DNA of 64,000 bases from Rathayibacter sp. VKM Ac-2760. Its GTDB lineage: Bacteria > Actinomycetota > Actinomycetes > Actinomycetales > Microbacteriaceae. The number at the start of each line of letters is the position of its first letter. The first letter of the stretch is position 1. Positions 8,394 to 17,537 of this stretch are shown here, one piece after another. Below the pieces are notes generated by a model. The model was not told where the DNA came from and did not search any database. It was given only the letters and a program-made list of their open reading frames with translations. A program made the translations under genes and the position numbers. The stretch covers positions 2,976,001 through 3,040,000 of the forward strand of contig NZ_CP047173.1 in the NCBI RefSeq assembly GCF_009834185.1, given 5' to 3'.

Positions 8394-8852
8394 ATGCCCC
8401 GCGCACGCCGTTCCACCGCTCGACAGGCGACCTCGGTGCGCGGCGGCTCCCGGGACCGGCACGGCCGGGGCATCCGCGGCGCCGTCACCGGCCCCCACCT
8501 GCCGCCGCTGCAGACCCGGGCCGATTTCTTCGAGACGACGATCGGCTCGGCCTTCGACTACCTGCGCGGCGCCTGGCCCGACGAGCTCGCCGGGATCCGC
8601 GTCGACCTCGCGTCGACGCCCGACGTCGATCCGGCCCGCCTCGAGGGCACCGGCATCGCGCGCTGGCGGGTCGACCACGCGGCCCGCCGCATCACGCTCT
8701 ACCGCGTCCCGATCGAGCGGCTGGCCAAGCTGCACCACCGCGACGAGTGGCACCAGCGGATGATGATCGAGAGCTACGTCTTCCGCGCCGTCGCCGAGCT
8801 GCTCGGCCGCGACCCGTGGGACATCTCGCCGGACCGGTTCCGCGACCACTGA
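8394..8852 (+). CDS. Metallopeptidase-family (zincin-like) protein lacking HExxH
   Basis: A 152-residue protein with an arginine-rich N-terminus (1-35) and a compact domain resembling the actinobacterial minimal zincin family (PF06262-type): the block FDYLRGAWPDELAGIRVDLAS and the C-terminal ELLGRDPWDISPDRF match its layout. Where the family has an HExxH zinc motif, this protein reads IESYVFRAVAELLG, so the catalytic histidines and glutamate are absent. It is therefore probably not an active protease. The -10-like TAAGCT ends 6 nt before the ATG. It is convergent with DUF5719. Confidence 0.7.
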   Translation: MPRARRSTARQATSVRGGSRDRHGRGIRGAVTGPHLPPLQTRADFFETTIGSAFDYLRGAWPDELAGIRVDLASTPDVDPARLEGTGIARWRVDHAARRITLYRVPIERLAKLHHRDEWHQRMMIESYVFRAVAELLGRDPWDISPDRFRDH

Positions 8853-8905
8853 GCCCCGCCGGCGCGATCTGCGCTCGCTCGATCTCCGCTCGGCGGCATC
8901 TCGGC

Positions 8906-10465
8906 TCAGTGCGAGTAGACCGTCACCGGTGACGACAGCGGACCCGGCGGCACCACGGCGTAGGAGGCGATGCGCCCGTCGCGGGCGATCGAGACCGAGG
9001 CCTGCACGGGCTGATCGCTCGTGACGACCACCGAGTCGGAGCCGAGCTCGGCCGAGACCGAGCCGAACGGGCCGATGTCGAGCGTGCGGGTGCCTCCCGC
9101 CGATTCGAGCTGCACCGAGGCGGAGGAGTCGCTGCCGTTCGCCAGGTGCAGCAGGGCTCCCGGCTCGCCGGTGCTGCCCACACCGAAGGGCACCTCGGTC
9201 GCGGTGCCGGAGACGAACCAGGCGAAGTCGGTCCCTGCGGACCCGGTCGAGGTGGTCCGGCCGGCGGCGACGATCGGCTGGTCGGAGGTGAGGGTGATCC
9301 GGTAGGAGCCGTCCGCGAGTCCGGAGAGGGGCACCTCGCCGACACGGCCGGCCGGGACGACGACCTGGGTGGAGGTGCCGATCCCGCTCGGGTCCTCGTT
9401 CGCGACCTCGATCGAGACCGTGCTGTCGGCCTCGCCGGGCGCCAGGATGCGCAGGACGGGGCTGCCGTCACCGCCGGTGCCGTCGTCACCCGCCGTGTCC
9501 GCGGGCGAGGAGGTGACGGTGAAGCCGGAGACGACGGTGAGCGTGGCGGGGGCCGCGGCGGGCCCGGTCGTCTCGACGCCCTCGGGGGTGAGGCCGGAGA
9601 TGGCGCTGCTCTGGATGCTCGCGGCGATCTCGCCGCCGCGAGCGGTCATCCGGACGACGGGCTGGATCACGTCGGGCGCGAGGCCGGCCAGCGGGAGGGC
9701 GCGGACGGTGCCGGCCGGGACGACGACGCCGGTCGCTCCGGTGGCGGAGACCTGGCCGTTCTCGCCGTAGAGCGCGAGGTCGACGGTCGCCGCGACCGCG
9801 CTGGCGTTCGCGAGCACGAGCACCGAGGTGCGGCCGACGTCGGTCGAGCCGGCGACCAGCCAGCTGTCGGCCGAGGGCTCGGCGCAGCCGACGGCCGAGA
9901 GCCCGGAGAGGTCCTCCGTCGCGAGGGACTGCGTGGTCACGCCGCCCGGAGTCGGATCGGACTCGGCCGGCACGTCGACGCTGCTGAGGCCCGTTCCCGG
10001 CGCGGCGATGTCCGCCTCGTCGAGGGCGGTCGGCTCGCCCGTCGAGTCCTGCGGCGCGATCGAGGTGGCGGAGCCGTCGATGGCGCGCAGCTCCTCGGGG
10101 TCGCCGGCGTCGATCAGGTCGCCGGCGCAGACGAGGGCGCCGTCGGCCGCCACGGGGGTGACGACGACGCCCTCCGCCGCGCGGGTGGCGACGGGCAGCG
10201 GGAGCAGCTGGGGCAGCACGACCGCGGCGACCGCGAGAGCGAGCCCGGCGACTCCCGCGGCGCCGCGGAGGGCGCTGCGGCGCCGGCGAGCGGCGGAGAC
10301 CGTGCGGTCGCGCTTCGCCGGCTCCCGGCCGATCGTCCTCTGCTCGGCGGTGGTCGGCTCGGCGGCCGTCTGCTCGGCGGCCTTCCGCTCGGACGCCTTC
10401 TTCTCGGACGGCCGGCGCTCGGCGCGCCGCTCGGCGCGCGAGGGGCGAGGCGGGGGCTGCGTCAT
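8906..10465 (-). CDS. DUF5719 family membrane-anchored surface protein
   Basis: A 519-residue protein: a highly charged R/E/K/A-rich cytoplasmic N-terminus (1-65), one transmembrane anchor (about 67-88), then a long extracytoplasmic, Ser/Thr/Gly/Val-rich domain that looks all-beta and ends at the C-terminus. This matches the actinobacterial DUF5719 family of unknown function. The ATG at 10465 has AGGAG about 8 nt upstream; an in-frame ATG 30 bp earlier would overlap the upstream gene. It lies 22 bp downstream of the GT2 membrane protein and is probably co-transcribed with it. Confidence 0.8.
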   Translation of the reverse strand: MTQPPPRPSRAERRAERRPSEKKASERKAAEQTAAEPTTAEQRTIGREPAKRDRTVSAARRRRSALRGAAGVAGLALAVAAVVLPQLLPLPVATRAAEGVVVTPVAADGALVCAGDLIDAGDPEELRAIDGSATSIAPQDSTGEPTALDEADIAAPGTGLSSVDVPAESDPTPGGVTTQSLATEDLSGLSAVGCAEPSADSWLVAGSTDVGRTSVLVLANASAVAATVDLALYGENGQVSATGATGVVVPAGTVRALPLAGLAPDVIQPVVRMTARGGEIAASIQSSAISGLTPEGVETTGPAAAPATLTVVSGFTVTSSPADTAGDDGTGGDGSPVLRILAPGEADSTVSIEVANEDPSGIGTSTQVVVPAGRVGEVPLSGLADGSYRITLTSDQPIVAAGRTTSTGSAGTDFAWFVSGTATEVPFGVGSTGEPGALLHLANGSDSSASVQLESAGGTRTLDIGPFGSVSAELGSDSVVVTSDQPVQASVSIARDGRIASYAVVPPGPLSSPVTVYSH

Positions 10466-10487
10466 GCGCTTCTCCTGGTCGGCGGGA

Positions 10488-13358
10488 TCAGGCATCGTCG
10501 GTCCCGTCGTCGAACTGGCCGGTGGCCTCGCCCGGCTCGTCGTCGAGGCCGGCGACCGCCGCACCCGAGCGTGCGCGCTCGAGCGAGAGCCCGGTCGGCA
10601 CGGCCAGCAGGAGCGCGGCGAGGAAGACGATGAGCAGGGCGATCGTGTAGGTGACGCCGAACGGGCCGACCACGCCCTGCGGGGGCGCCGCGTCGATCCG
10701 CGTGCCCTCGGTGTCGACCGCGGTCCAGAGCAGGCCGTACTGCGTGTCGCCGACCGCGGAGAACGCGGCGTTGGCGTCGAGCGAGACCGCGGCGCGCGCG
10801 CGGACGGCGGAGGCGGCGTCGCCGGCCTCGGTGCTCACCGGCTGGGTGAGCACGACGAAGCGCACGCCGAGGTCCTGGAGCGCGCCGTCGACGTCGTAGC
10901 CGGTGCGCGAGACGAGGTTGCCGGCCAGCTCGTCGATCGCGTCCGTCTGCTCGGTCCCGGTCGCGGCGAGCGTCGACTGCTGGTCGAGCGTCGCTCCGGA
11001 GCCGCGCTCGAGCCGTGCGAGGACACCGCCGTCGGCCTGCGGCACGAGCACGATCGTGCCGACGCGCGGTTCGTTCTGCGCCTCGGCGGCCACGTAGGCC
11101 GGCAGCGAGCGGTCGGAGCCGGCGGTGGCGACGAGCGTCTGCCCCTGCTGGAAGGCGGCGGCCATCGGCGCGATCACGAGCACCACGGCGGCCGTGACGA
11201 CCAGCGCCGGGACGATGCGGTAGGCGGGGAGGGCGGCGACGGAGAGCGAGAAGCCGATGACGAGGCCGAGCCAGTAGAGGCTGAGCCCGGTCCCGCTCCA
11301 GACCGCGACCGTCTCCGAGCCGGTGGTCGCCACCTGCACGCCCTGCGCGAGCGCGGCGGTGATCAGCCCGACCGCCGCGACGCCCACTCCGCCCAGAGCC
11401 GAGAGGTTGTTCGGCAGCAGCAGCGAGGCGAGGGCGGCGACGATCAGCGGCAGCACGAGGACGGCGGTCGCGATCCCGACGGCGGAGTCGGCGACGCCGA
11501 GGCCGCCGAGCAGCGTCGTCCAGCCCGCGGAGAAGGACGACGGGAAGCCGGACGCGAGGGCGAGCACGTCGACCGGGGCCGAGGGCAGCGGGACGCCCGG
11601 ATCGGCGAGGATCGCGAACCAGTCGCCCCGAGGAGCGTGCGCGACGACGATCGGGAAGAGCAGGCTGGCGGCCGGGATCGGCAGCCCGGCGAAGCGGCCG
11701 ATCCGGCGGCCCGCGGTCGCGAGCACGACGATCCAGATCGCCAGCAGCGGCACGGCGAGCACCGGCGCGCAGGCGATGATCGACGCGGCGAGGATCGAGG
11801 CGGTCGCCGAGGAGGACCAGGAGCGGTAGGCGCCGAAGCCGGCGAAGAAGAGCCAGGGCAGCAGGACGTGCACGAGCATCGCCGCCGGTCGGCCGTCGGA
11901 CTGCGCCGCGAAGAACGCCGGGGCGAGCACGTAGACGAGCGCGCCGGCGTGCCGGGCGATCGGCCGTGCGGTGATGCGGGCGATCATCAGCCAGGCGCCG
12001 GTCGCCGCGATCGGGAACGCCGTCAGATAGAGGAGCACCATCGAGAAGCTCGGCGACCAGAAGGTGAGCGAGCCGAGCACGGCGAGTACGGCGGCGAACG
12101 GATCCGCCGCCCCGATGAAGCCGGAGCCGAGGTCGCGCCAGCCGTAGGCGGCGTTGCGCCAGAGCTCCCCCACCGTGGGCGAGAGCGTGAGCAGTCCGCC
12201 GCCGCTGACGGCGGGGGCGGCGATCAGCGGGGTATAGACGATGAGGCCGAGGAGCGCCGCGACCAGGACGACCCAGACTCCGCCGCCCTGGAAGAAGTGC
12301 AGCGGGTGCCGCTCGCGGCTCGCCTGCACCCGGACGGCGTCGTGCCGGACCGAGCGGAGCTGGCGCACCACGTCGAGCGGGATGCGCAGCGGCGCGATCG
12401 CCTTCCAGCCCACGTTCTTCGACGAGCGGAGGATCCTCCGCGCCCGGAACACCTTGGTCCCGCCGAAGGCGACGACGAAGGCGGCGATCAGCTCGCCGCC
12501 GACGAGACCGGGCTGCTTGCGCAGCAGGCGGACGGCGGCGCGGCCGACCGCGAGCGGCACGAGCGAGAGCCAGTGCACGACGAGGAGCGCGACGGGGGCG
12601 TAGGCGAGGCGGCGGTGCAGCTGCGCCGTGCGGTGCTGGCGGGCGCGCTTGCGCTCGCCGCTGTCGATCCGCCGGCCGTCGGGCCGCTGCAGGCCGATGC
12701 GGGCGGTGACGACGCGGGCGTCCGGCACGCGGCTGACCCGGTGGCCGGCGAGGCGGGTGCGGATCGAGAAGTCGAGCGCGTCGTCGACCACGGGCAGGCC
12801 GGGGTCGAAGCCGCCGAGCTCCTCCCAGAGCGTGTGGCGGACCAGCATGCCGCCCGCGGCGACCGCGAGCACGTCGGGCGTCGCGTCGTGCTGGCCCTGG
12901 TCGAGCTCGTCCTCGACGAGGTGGACGGTGGTGCCGTAGTTGGTGATCGACTCGCCGTAGCTGCGGATGTAGCCGGAGCGGGTCCAGTCCATCACCTTCG
13001 GGCCGGCGACCGCGACGGAGGGAGCGACCTCGACGGCGCCGAGGAGCGCGGCCAGCGCGCCCGGCTCGGGCGCGGAGTCGGCGGCGAGCAGCCAGAGCCA
13101 CTCGTCCTCCCCGGCCGGGGGCTGCATCACGCGGACGGCGCGGGCGACCGCCTGACCGAACGGGAGGTTCTCGGCGACCTGCACGAGCTGCGACGGACCC
13201 CAGCCGGCGAGGAGCTCACCGGTCGTGTCCCTCGAGCCGCCGTCGACGAACACGGTCGCGTCGGGCTGCCGGGTCTGCGCCCGCAGCGCCGCGAGGGTTC
13301 GATCCAGATAGGCCGCGCCGTTGCGCGCGACCAGGACGGCGGTTACTCGTGGATACAT
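10488..13358 (-). CDS. Family 2 glycosyltransferase fused to a large membrane domain
   Basis: A 956-residue protein. Residues 1 to about 240 form a GT-A glycosyltransferase (VLVARNGAAYLDRTLAALRAQ, VDGGSRDTT, LWLLAADSAPEPGAL, and an acceptor motif around VVDDALDFSIRTRLAGHRV). The remainder has roughly a dozen transmembrane segments with extracytoplasmic loops towards the C-terminus, as in actinobacterial WcaA/galactan-type membrane glycosyltransferases. It starts at an ATG with the GT fold. The gene sits between whiB and DUF5719, a conserved actinobacterial arrangement. The likely role is extension or membrane assembly of an envelope polysaccharide; donor and acceptor cannot be deduced. Confidence 0.85.
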   Translation of the reverse strand: MYPRVTAVLVARNGAAYLDRTLAALRAQTRQPDATVFVDGGSRDTTGELLAGWGPSQLVQVAENLPFGQAVARAVRVMQPPAGEDEWLWLLAADSAPEPGALAALLGAVEVAPSVAVAGPKVMDWTRSGYIRSYGESITNYGTTVHLVEDELDQGQHDATPDVLAVAAGGMLVRHTLWEELGGFDPGLPVVDDALDFSIRTRLAGHRVSRVPDARVVTARIGLQRPDGRRIDSGERKRARQHRTAQLHRRLAYAPVALLVVHWLSLVPLAVGRAAVRLLRKQPGLVGGELIAAFVVAFGGTKVFRARRILRSSKNVGWKAIAPLRIPLDVVRQLRSVRHDAVRVQASRERHPLHFFQGGGVWVVLVAALLGLIVYTPLIAAPAVSGGGLLTLSPTVGELWRNAAYGWRDLGSGFIGAADPFAAVLAVLGSLTFWSPSFSMVLLYLTAFPIAATGAWLMIARITARPIARHAGALVYVLAPAFFAAQSDGRPAAMLVHVLLPWLFFAGFGAYRSWSSSATASILAASIIACAPVLAVPLLAIWIVVLATAGRRIGRFAGLPIPAASLLFPIVVAHAPRGDWFAILADPGVPLPSAPVDVLALASGFPSSFSAGWTTLLGGLGVADSAVGIATAVLVLPLIVAALASLLLPNNLSALGGVGVAAVGLITAALAQGVQVATTGSETVAVWSGTGLSLYWLGLVIGFSLSVAALPAYRIVPALVVTAAVVLVIAPMAAAFQQGQTLVATAGSDRSLPAYVAAEAQNEPRVGTIVLVPQADGGVLARLERGSGATLDQQSTLAATGTEQTDAIDELAGNLVSRTGYDVDGALQDLGVRFVVLTQPVSTEAGDAASAVRARAAVSLDANAAFSAVGDTQYGLLWTAVDTEGTRIDAAPPQGVVGPFGVTYTIALLIVFLAALLLAVPTGLSLERARSGAAVAGLDDEPGEATGQFDDGTDDA

Positions 13359-13428
13359 CGCGGACCACCCTAAGCGATGGGCGCGCGGCGCCCGCCTGCG
13401 GCTCGCCGCCCCCGGTGGGGGTCGGCCG

Positions 13429-13833
13429 TCACGCCCGGCGGCGGAGCTTGCGGCGCTCGCGCTCGGAGAGTCCGCCCCAGATGCCGAAGCGCTCGTCGTT
13501 CTCGAGGGCGTACTCGAGGCACTGCGACCGGACCTCGCAGGAGGTGCAGATCTTCTTCGCGTCGCGCGTCGATCCACCCTTCTCGGGGAAGAACGCCTCG
13601 GGGTCGGTCTGCGCGCAGAGCGAGTCGACCTGCCAGGAAAGGGCTCCGCCGGGGGCCTGAAGGTCGGAGTCGACGCCCTGGCGGACGCCGGGGACGCCGA
13701 GCCGCACGGGATCGACGAACCAGTCCTCGGGGACGCGGCCCGCACCGGAGCTGCTGCCGCCGGGCATCCTGCTGTCGTCGGGGACGCTGTCGTTCGGGAC
13801 GCTGTTCGTAGGGACCCTGTCCGGAATCGCCAT
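13429..13833 (-). CDS. whiB2: WhiB family iron-sulfur transcriptional regulator (WhiB2/WhmD type)
   Basis: A 134-residue Wbl protein. Four cysteines (C73, C96, C99, C105) form the C-x22-C-x2-C-x5-C pattern that binds a [4Fe-4S] cluster; GIWGG at 117-121 and the basic tail ERERRKLRRRA follow. WhiB2/WhmD proteins work with WhiA in septation control in actinobacteria. The acidic, serine-rich N-terminal extension (1-60) is unremarkable for the group. The gene stands alone, with its own sigma70-like promoter upstream at 13901-13929 and a 5' leader of about 60 nt. The subgroup (WhiB2) is inferred from the neighbourhood and sequence. Confidence 0.9.
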   Translation of the reverse strand: MAIPDRVPTNSVPNDSVPDDSRMPGGSSSGAGRVPEDWFVDPVRLGVPGVRQGVDSDLQAPGGALSWQVDSLCAQTDPEAFFPEKGGSTRDAKKICTSCEVRSQCLEYALENDERFGIWGGLSERERRKLRRRA

Positions 13834-13900
13834 ACCGTCTCCTACCCCGCCTGCGACCGATGATCGGCGGACCGCTCCTCCCGGAGTGGCCGCCTCAGTA

Positions 13901-13929
13901 ATTACACCGGTGTCATTCGCTCAGGTCAA
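13901..13929 (-). promoter_or_regulatory. Promoter of whiB with overlapping palindrome
   Basis: On the minus strand a -35 TTGACC (13924-13929) is separated by exactly 17 bp from a -10 TGTAAT (13901-13906), pointing at whiB. The 10-bp palindrome ACACCGGTGT (13904-13913) overlaps the -10 box and spacer, where a dimeric regulator could block or modulate transcription. The palindrome as an operator is inference. Confidence 0.7.
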
Positions 13930-13942
13930 GTCGCGGACCATA

Positions 13943-13987
13943 AACCCTCAACCCGCCGTGGAGGGTTCACGACACGCGGGCGTGTCG
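13943..13987 (-). terminator. Two hairpins downstream of galE
   Basis: CGACACGC/GCGTGTCG (13970-13987) is a perfect 8-bp inverted repeat with a 2-bp centre, lying 27 bp after the galE stop. A second inverted repeat, AACCCTC (13943-13949) with GAGGGTT (13961-13967), follows. No T-tract is present, as is common for high-GC terminators. Either hairpin could alternatively be a binding site near the whiB promoter. Confidence 0.5.
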
Positions 13988-14014
13988 CGACCGTGTCGAA
14001 GCTCCCGGCGGGCG

Positions 14015-14980
14015 TCAGGACGACGCGGCGCTGCGGGCGCGCCAGGCGCTCTCGACCATCTCGGCGACGGAGTGGCGCATCTCCCAGCCGAGGTCGCGGG
14101 CCGCCGTCCGGCCCGACGCCACGATGCGGGGCGGGTCGCCCGGCCGGCGGGGGGCGACCTCGGGGGTGAAGGCGATGCCGGTGCTCCGGGCGATCGCGGT
14201 CATGATCTCGCCGACGGAGGCGCCGGAGCCGCTGCCGAGGTTGTAGACGGGATCGATCGGCTCGCCGGCGGCCAGCCGGCGCGCCGCAGCGACGTGGGCG
14301 AGGGCCAGGTCGGCGACGTGGATGTAGTCGCGGACGCAGGTGCCGTCCGGGGTCGGGTAGTCGTCGCCGTTGATCCGCGGTGTGCGACCGGCGAGGAGCG
14401 CCTCGAAGACCAGCGGGAAGAGGTTGTGCGGGCTGGTGTCGTAGACGTCCGGGTAGCCCGAGCCGACGACGTTGAAGTAGCGGAGGGAGGCGTGCCGGAC
14501 CCCGTGTGCCCGGCCCGCGTCGGCGAGCAGCCACTCGCCGATCAGCTTCGACTCGCCGTAGGGCGACTCCGGGCTCTTCGGGGTGGCCTCGGTGACGATC
14601 TCGACGTCGACCGCGCCGTAGACGGCCGCACTGGAGGAGAAGACGATCGAGCTGACGCCGGCCCGCTCCATCGCGGCGAGCACCCGCATCGTGCCGGTGA
14701 CGTTCTGCTCGTAGGTGTGCAGCGGCCGCTGCACCGAGACCCCGGCGTACTTGAAGCCGGCGACGTGCACGACGCCCTCGATCTCGTGCTGCGCGAAGAC
14801 CTGGTCGAGCAGCGCCTCGTCGAGGATCGAGCCGCGGTGGAAGGGGACGCCCTCGGGGACGAACGCCTCGTGGCCCGACGACAGGTCGTCGAGGACGACG
14901 GGGTCGATGCCCTGCTCGGCGAAGGCGCGCACCACGTGCGCCCCGATGTACCCGGCTCCCCCGGTGACCAGCCATGCCAT
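14015..14980 (-). CDS. galE: UDP-glucose 4-epimerase
   Basis: A 321-residue short-chain-dehydrogenase-fold epimerase that interconverts UDP-glucose and UDP-galactose in the cytoplasm. The NAD-binding motif GGAGYIG lies at 7-13 and the catalytic S-Y-x3-K is present as the SSS at 115-117 with Y141 and K145 (SPYGESK). Typical GalE signatures NLGSG, CVRDYIHVADLA and PRRPGDPP are all there. Length is usual. Promoter and operon partners are not obvious; it is flanked by whiB and a divergent GlxA-type regulator. It would supply UDP-galactose for envelope polysaccharides as well as serve the Leloir pathway. Confidence 0.95.
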   Translation of the reverse strand: MAWLVTGGAGYIGAHVVRAFAEQGIDPVVLDDLSSGHEAFVPEGVPFHRGSILDEALLDQVFAQHEIEGVVHVAGFKYAGVSVQRPLHTYEQNVTGTMRVLAAMERAGVSSIVFSSSAAVYGAVDVEIVTEATPKSPESPYGESKLIGEWLLADAGRAHGVRHASLRYFNVVGSGYPDVYDTSPHNLFPLVFEALLAGRTPRINGDDYPTPDGTCVRDYIHVADLALAHVAAARRLAAGEPIDPVYNLGSGSGASVGEIMTAIARSTGIAFTPEVAPRRPGDPPRIVASGRTAARDLGWEMRHSVAEMVESAWRARSAASS

Positions 14981-15087
14981 GTGGATCCTCCTCGATGACG
15001 GCGCCGACCCGGCACCGTCGCAACCCTAGCGGCGCGGCCGCGGGGCCCACGTGGCAGGATCGCGCGGTGTCGCGATATCCTGCCGGG

Positions 15088-16041
15088 ATGCTCCGCTCCG
15101 TCGCCGTCCTCGCCCTGCCCGGGGTCGCCCCCTTCGAGTTCGGGGTGGTCTGCGAGGTGTTCGGGATCGACCGCCGCGCGGACGGCGGGCCCGCCTTCGA
15201 CTTCCGGATCGCGACCGCCGACCCGGGGCCGGTGCGCACCTCGCTGGGCTTCGATCTGCTGATCGCGGACGGGCTCGAGGCGGCGGAGGACGCCGACCTG
15301 ATCGCCGTGCCCGCGCACCCGGTCGGCCCGGTCGACGAGCGGGTGCTCGACCTGCTGCGCCGCGCCCACGCGCGCGGGGCCTGGATCCTCAGCGTCTGCA
15401 GCGGCTCCTTCGTGCTCGCCGAGGCGGGGCTCCTGGAGGGCCGCCGCGCGACGACGCACTGGATGCACGCCGACGAGCTCGCCCGGCGCTACCCGGGCGT
15501 CGAGGTCGACCCGGACGTGCTCTTCGTGCAGGAGGGGCGGATCATCACCGGCGCCGGCACCGCGGCCGGGATCGACGCCTGCCTCCACCTCGTCCGCGAG
15601 GAGCTCGGCGCCGCGGCGGCGAACATCGTCGCGCGGCGGATGGTCGTGCCGCCGCAGCGCCACGGCGGGCAGGCGCAGTTCATCCGCACGCCGATCCCGC
15701 CGGCGCGCGCCGACTCGTTCGCCGAGGTGACCGAGTGGATGCTGCAGCACCTCGACGAGGAGCTGACGATCGAGGTCCTCGCGCGTCGCGCGCTGATGTC
15801 GCCGCGCACCTTCGCCCGGCGCTTCCGCGCGGACCTCGGGACGACGCCGCTGGCCTGGCTGAACCGGCAGCGGCTGCTCCGCGCGCAGCATCTGCTCGAG
15901 GAGTCGGACCTCACCCTCGAGGCGATCGCGGTCCGCGTCGGCTTCGGCACCGCGGCCGTCCTCCGCCACCACTTCGCCCGCGTGCTGCAGACGACGCCCG
16001 CGGCCTACCGCCGCACGTTCGCCACGTCGGCCGCGTCCTGA
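15088..16041 (+). CDS. GlxA family transcriptional regulator (DJ-1/PfpI plus AraC)
   Basis: A 317-residue regulator: an N-terminal DJ-1/PfpI-like class I glutamine-amidotransferase domain (1 to about 175, with SVCSGSFVLAEAGLL around the nucleophile elbow and RATTHW) joined to a C-terminal AraC-type double helix-turn-helix (about 205-315, with MSPRTFARRFRADLG and IAVRVGFGTAAVLRHHF). Such GlxA-type proteins sense small metabolites in many actinobacteria. The ATG at 15088 begins the DJ-1 strand. It is divergent from galE with a 107-bp spacer. The target genes cannot be deduced. Confidence 0.9.
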   Translation: MLRSVAVLALPGVAPFEFGVVCEVFGIDRRADGGPAFDFRIATADPGPVRTSLGFDLLIADGLEAAEDADLIAVPAHPVGPVDERVLDLLRRAHARGAWILSVCSGSFVLAEAGLLEGRRATTHWMHADELARRYPGVEVDPDVLFVQEGRIITGAGTAAGIDACLHLVREELGAAAANIVARRMVVPPQRHGGQAQFIRTPIPPARADSFAEVTEWMLQHLDEELTIEVLARRALMSPRTFARRFRADLGTTPLAWLNRQRLLRAQHLLEESDLTLEAIAVRVGFGTAAVLRHHFARVLQTTPAAYRRTFATSAAS

Positions 16042-16078
16042 CGGCGGGTTTCGAGACGCCCTGCGGGCTGAGCCCGCG

Positions 16079-17296
16079 TCAGACCGTCGCGACGAACAGC
16101 GTGCCGCGCCCGGTGACCGCGAGCGCGCGCTCCGACGGCGTGACGTAGACGCTGCCGCCGCGCTCGACGCGCGTCGAGCCCTCCGCGCCGGTGACGGTGA
16201 AGGCCCCGGCCGTCGCGATCGCGATCGCCGGCCCGTCGAGCTCCACCTGCACGGCGTCGTCCGAGACCGGCTCGACGACGGCGAGCACGAAGTCCGGCAC
16301 GTCCGGCCGGTAGACGCGCAGTCCGGCCGCCGGCTCCTCGGCCGGCAGGTACGGCACCGGCAGCGGCGAGAAATCGAGCACGTCGACCAGCTCCGGCACG
16401 TCGATGTGCTTGGGCGTGAGCCCGCCGCGCAGCACGTTGTCGGACGCCGCCATCAGCTCGACGCCCGTCCCCGCGAGATAGGCGTGGATGTTCCCGGCCG
16501 GCAGGTAGAGCACCTCGCCGCAGGCGAGCCGCACCCGGTTGAGCAGCAGCGAGAGCACGACGCCCGGGTCGCCCGGGTAGGCCTCGGCGAGCGAGCGCAC
16601 GGTCGCGGTCTCGAGCCTGTCGTCCCCGTCGGACGCGCGGACGACGGCCGCGATCAGCGCGGCGACCTCTGCGCGGTCGCCGTCGGCGAGCAGCCACGAG
16701 ACGGCGCGGCGGAGCACGACCGCCGGCTCGCCCTCGAGCTCGGCGGCGAAGCGCGCGATCGCCGCCGCCTGCTCCCCCTCGGCGCGACCGGCCAGCTCGG
16801 CCAGCAGCGCCCGGGTGGCGGCCGGCTCGCGGAAGCCGCAGAGCGCGTCGAAGCTCTCGCTGAGCGCGTAGACGAGCTCGGGCTTGTGGAACGGGTCCTT
16901 GTAGTTCCGCTCCGCCGCGTCGCGCGGGACGCCGGCCTCGTCCTCCTCGACGAAGCGCCGCTGCGCCGTCGCGGAGGAGGGGTGCGCCTGCAGCGAGAGC
17001 GGCGCCCCCGCCGCGAGGATCTTCAGCAGGAACGGCAGCCGCGGCGCACCGGACACCGGGTCGACCGACCCCTCGACTCCGGCGAGCGCCGCCTCCGGCT
17101 CGCGCGCGATCCATTCGGCCAGGGTCGACGCGCCGACGGAGGCGGGGTCGAGGATGCGGGCGGGCGAGCCCGGGTGCGCGCCCAGCCACAGCTCCGCCTC
17201 GGGGCCGCCGGACGGCACCGTGCCGAGGGCGTCCGAGATGCCGGTGAGCGAGCCCCACGCGTAGTCGCGAGGAGTGTTGCCGATCGGGATGAACAC
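16079..17296 (-). CDS. manA: Mannose-6-phosphate isomerase, class I
   Basis: A 405-residue zinc enzyme that interconverts fructose-6-phosphate and mannose-6-phosphate, feeding GDP-mannose synthesis. The family N-terminus IGNTPRDYAWGS, the metal region with SLQAHPSS, the KPELVYAL block and YLPAGNIHAYL with the downstream KHIDVPELVDVLDFSP are all present. It begins with GTG at 17296. No phosphomannomutase or GDP-mannose pyrophosphorylase is in the window, so those steps must be encoded elsewhere. Mannose-6-phosphate is needed for the GDP-mannose used by the gmd genes 5 kb away. Confidence 0.95.
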   Translation of the reverse strand: MFIPIGNTPRDYAWGSLTGISDALGTVPSGGPEAELWLGAHPGSPARILDPASVGASTLAEWIAREPEAALAGVEGSVDPVSGAPRLPFLLKILAAGAPLSLQAHPSSATAQRRFVEEDEAGVPRDAAERNYKDPFHKPELVYALSESFDALCGFREPAATRALLAELAGRAEGEQAAAIARFAAELEGEPAVVLRRAVSWLLADGDRAEVAALIAAVVRASDGDDRLETATVRSLAEAYPGDPGVVLSLLLNRVRLACGEVLYLPAGNIHAYLAGTGVELMAASDNVLRGGLTPKHIDVPELVDVLDFSPLPVPYLPAEEPAAGLRVYRPDVPDFVLAVVEPVSDDAVQVELDGPAIAIATAGAFTVTGAEGSTRVERGGSVYVTPSERALAVTGRGTLFVATV

Positions 17297-17537
17297 GGCG
17301 AGGGCCTTCCGTTCCGGGACAGGGGTGGGAGCCGCGCCGTCCGGACCCTGCCCGGGGCCGCTCCGGCCCGACGCTAGCAGGATCTACAACAGCGACCCCG
17401 GAGGACCGGCCGCCGCTTGGCGCTCACCACCAGCGACAGCACCGCCGCGGCTCGCCGTTCGTACGCTGAGGACAGCCGCACCGCCGCCGCTCCTGCGGGC
17501 CGAGTCGCTGCGCGCCCGAGCGATGGAGCGATGAACC

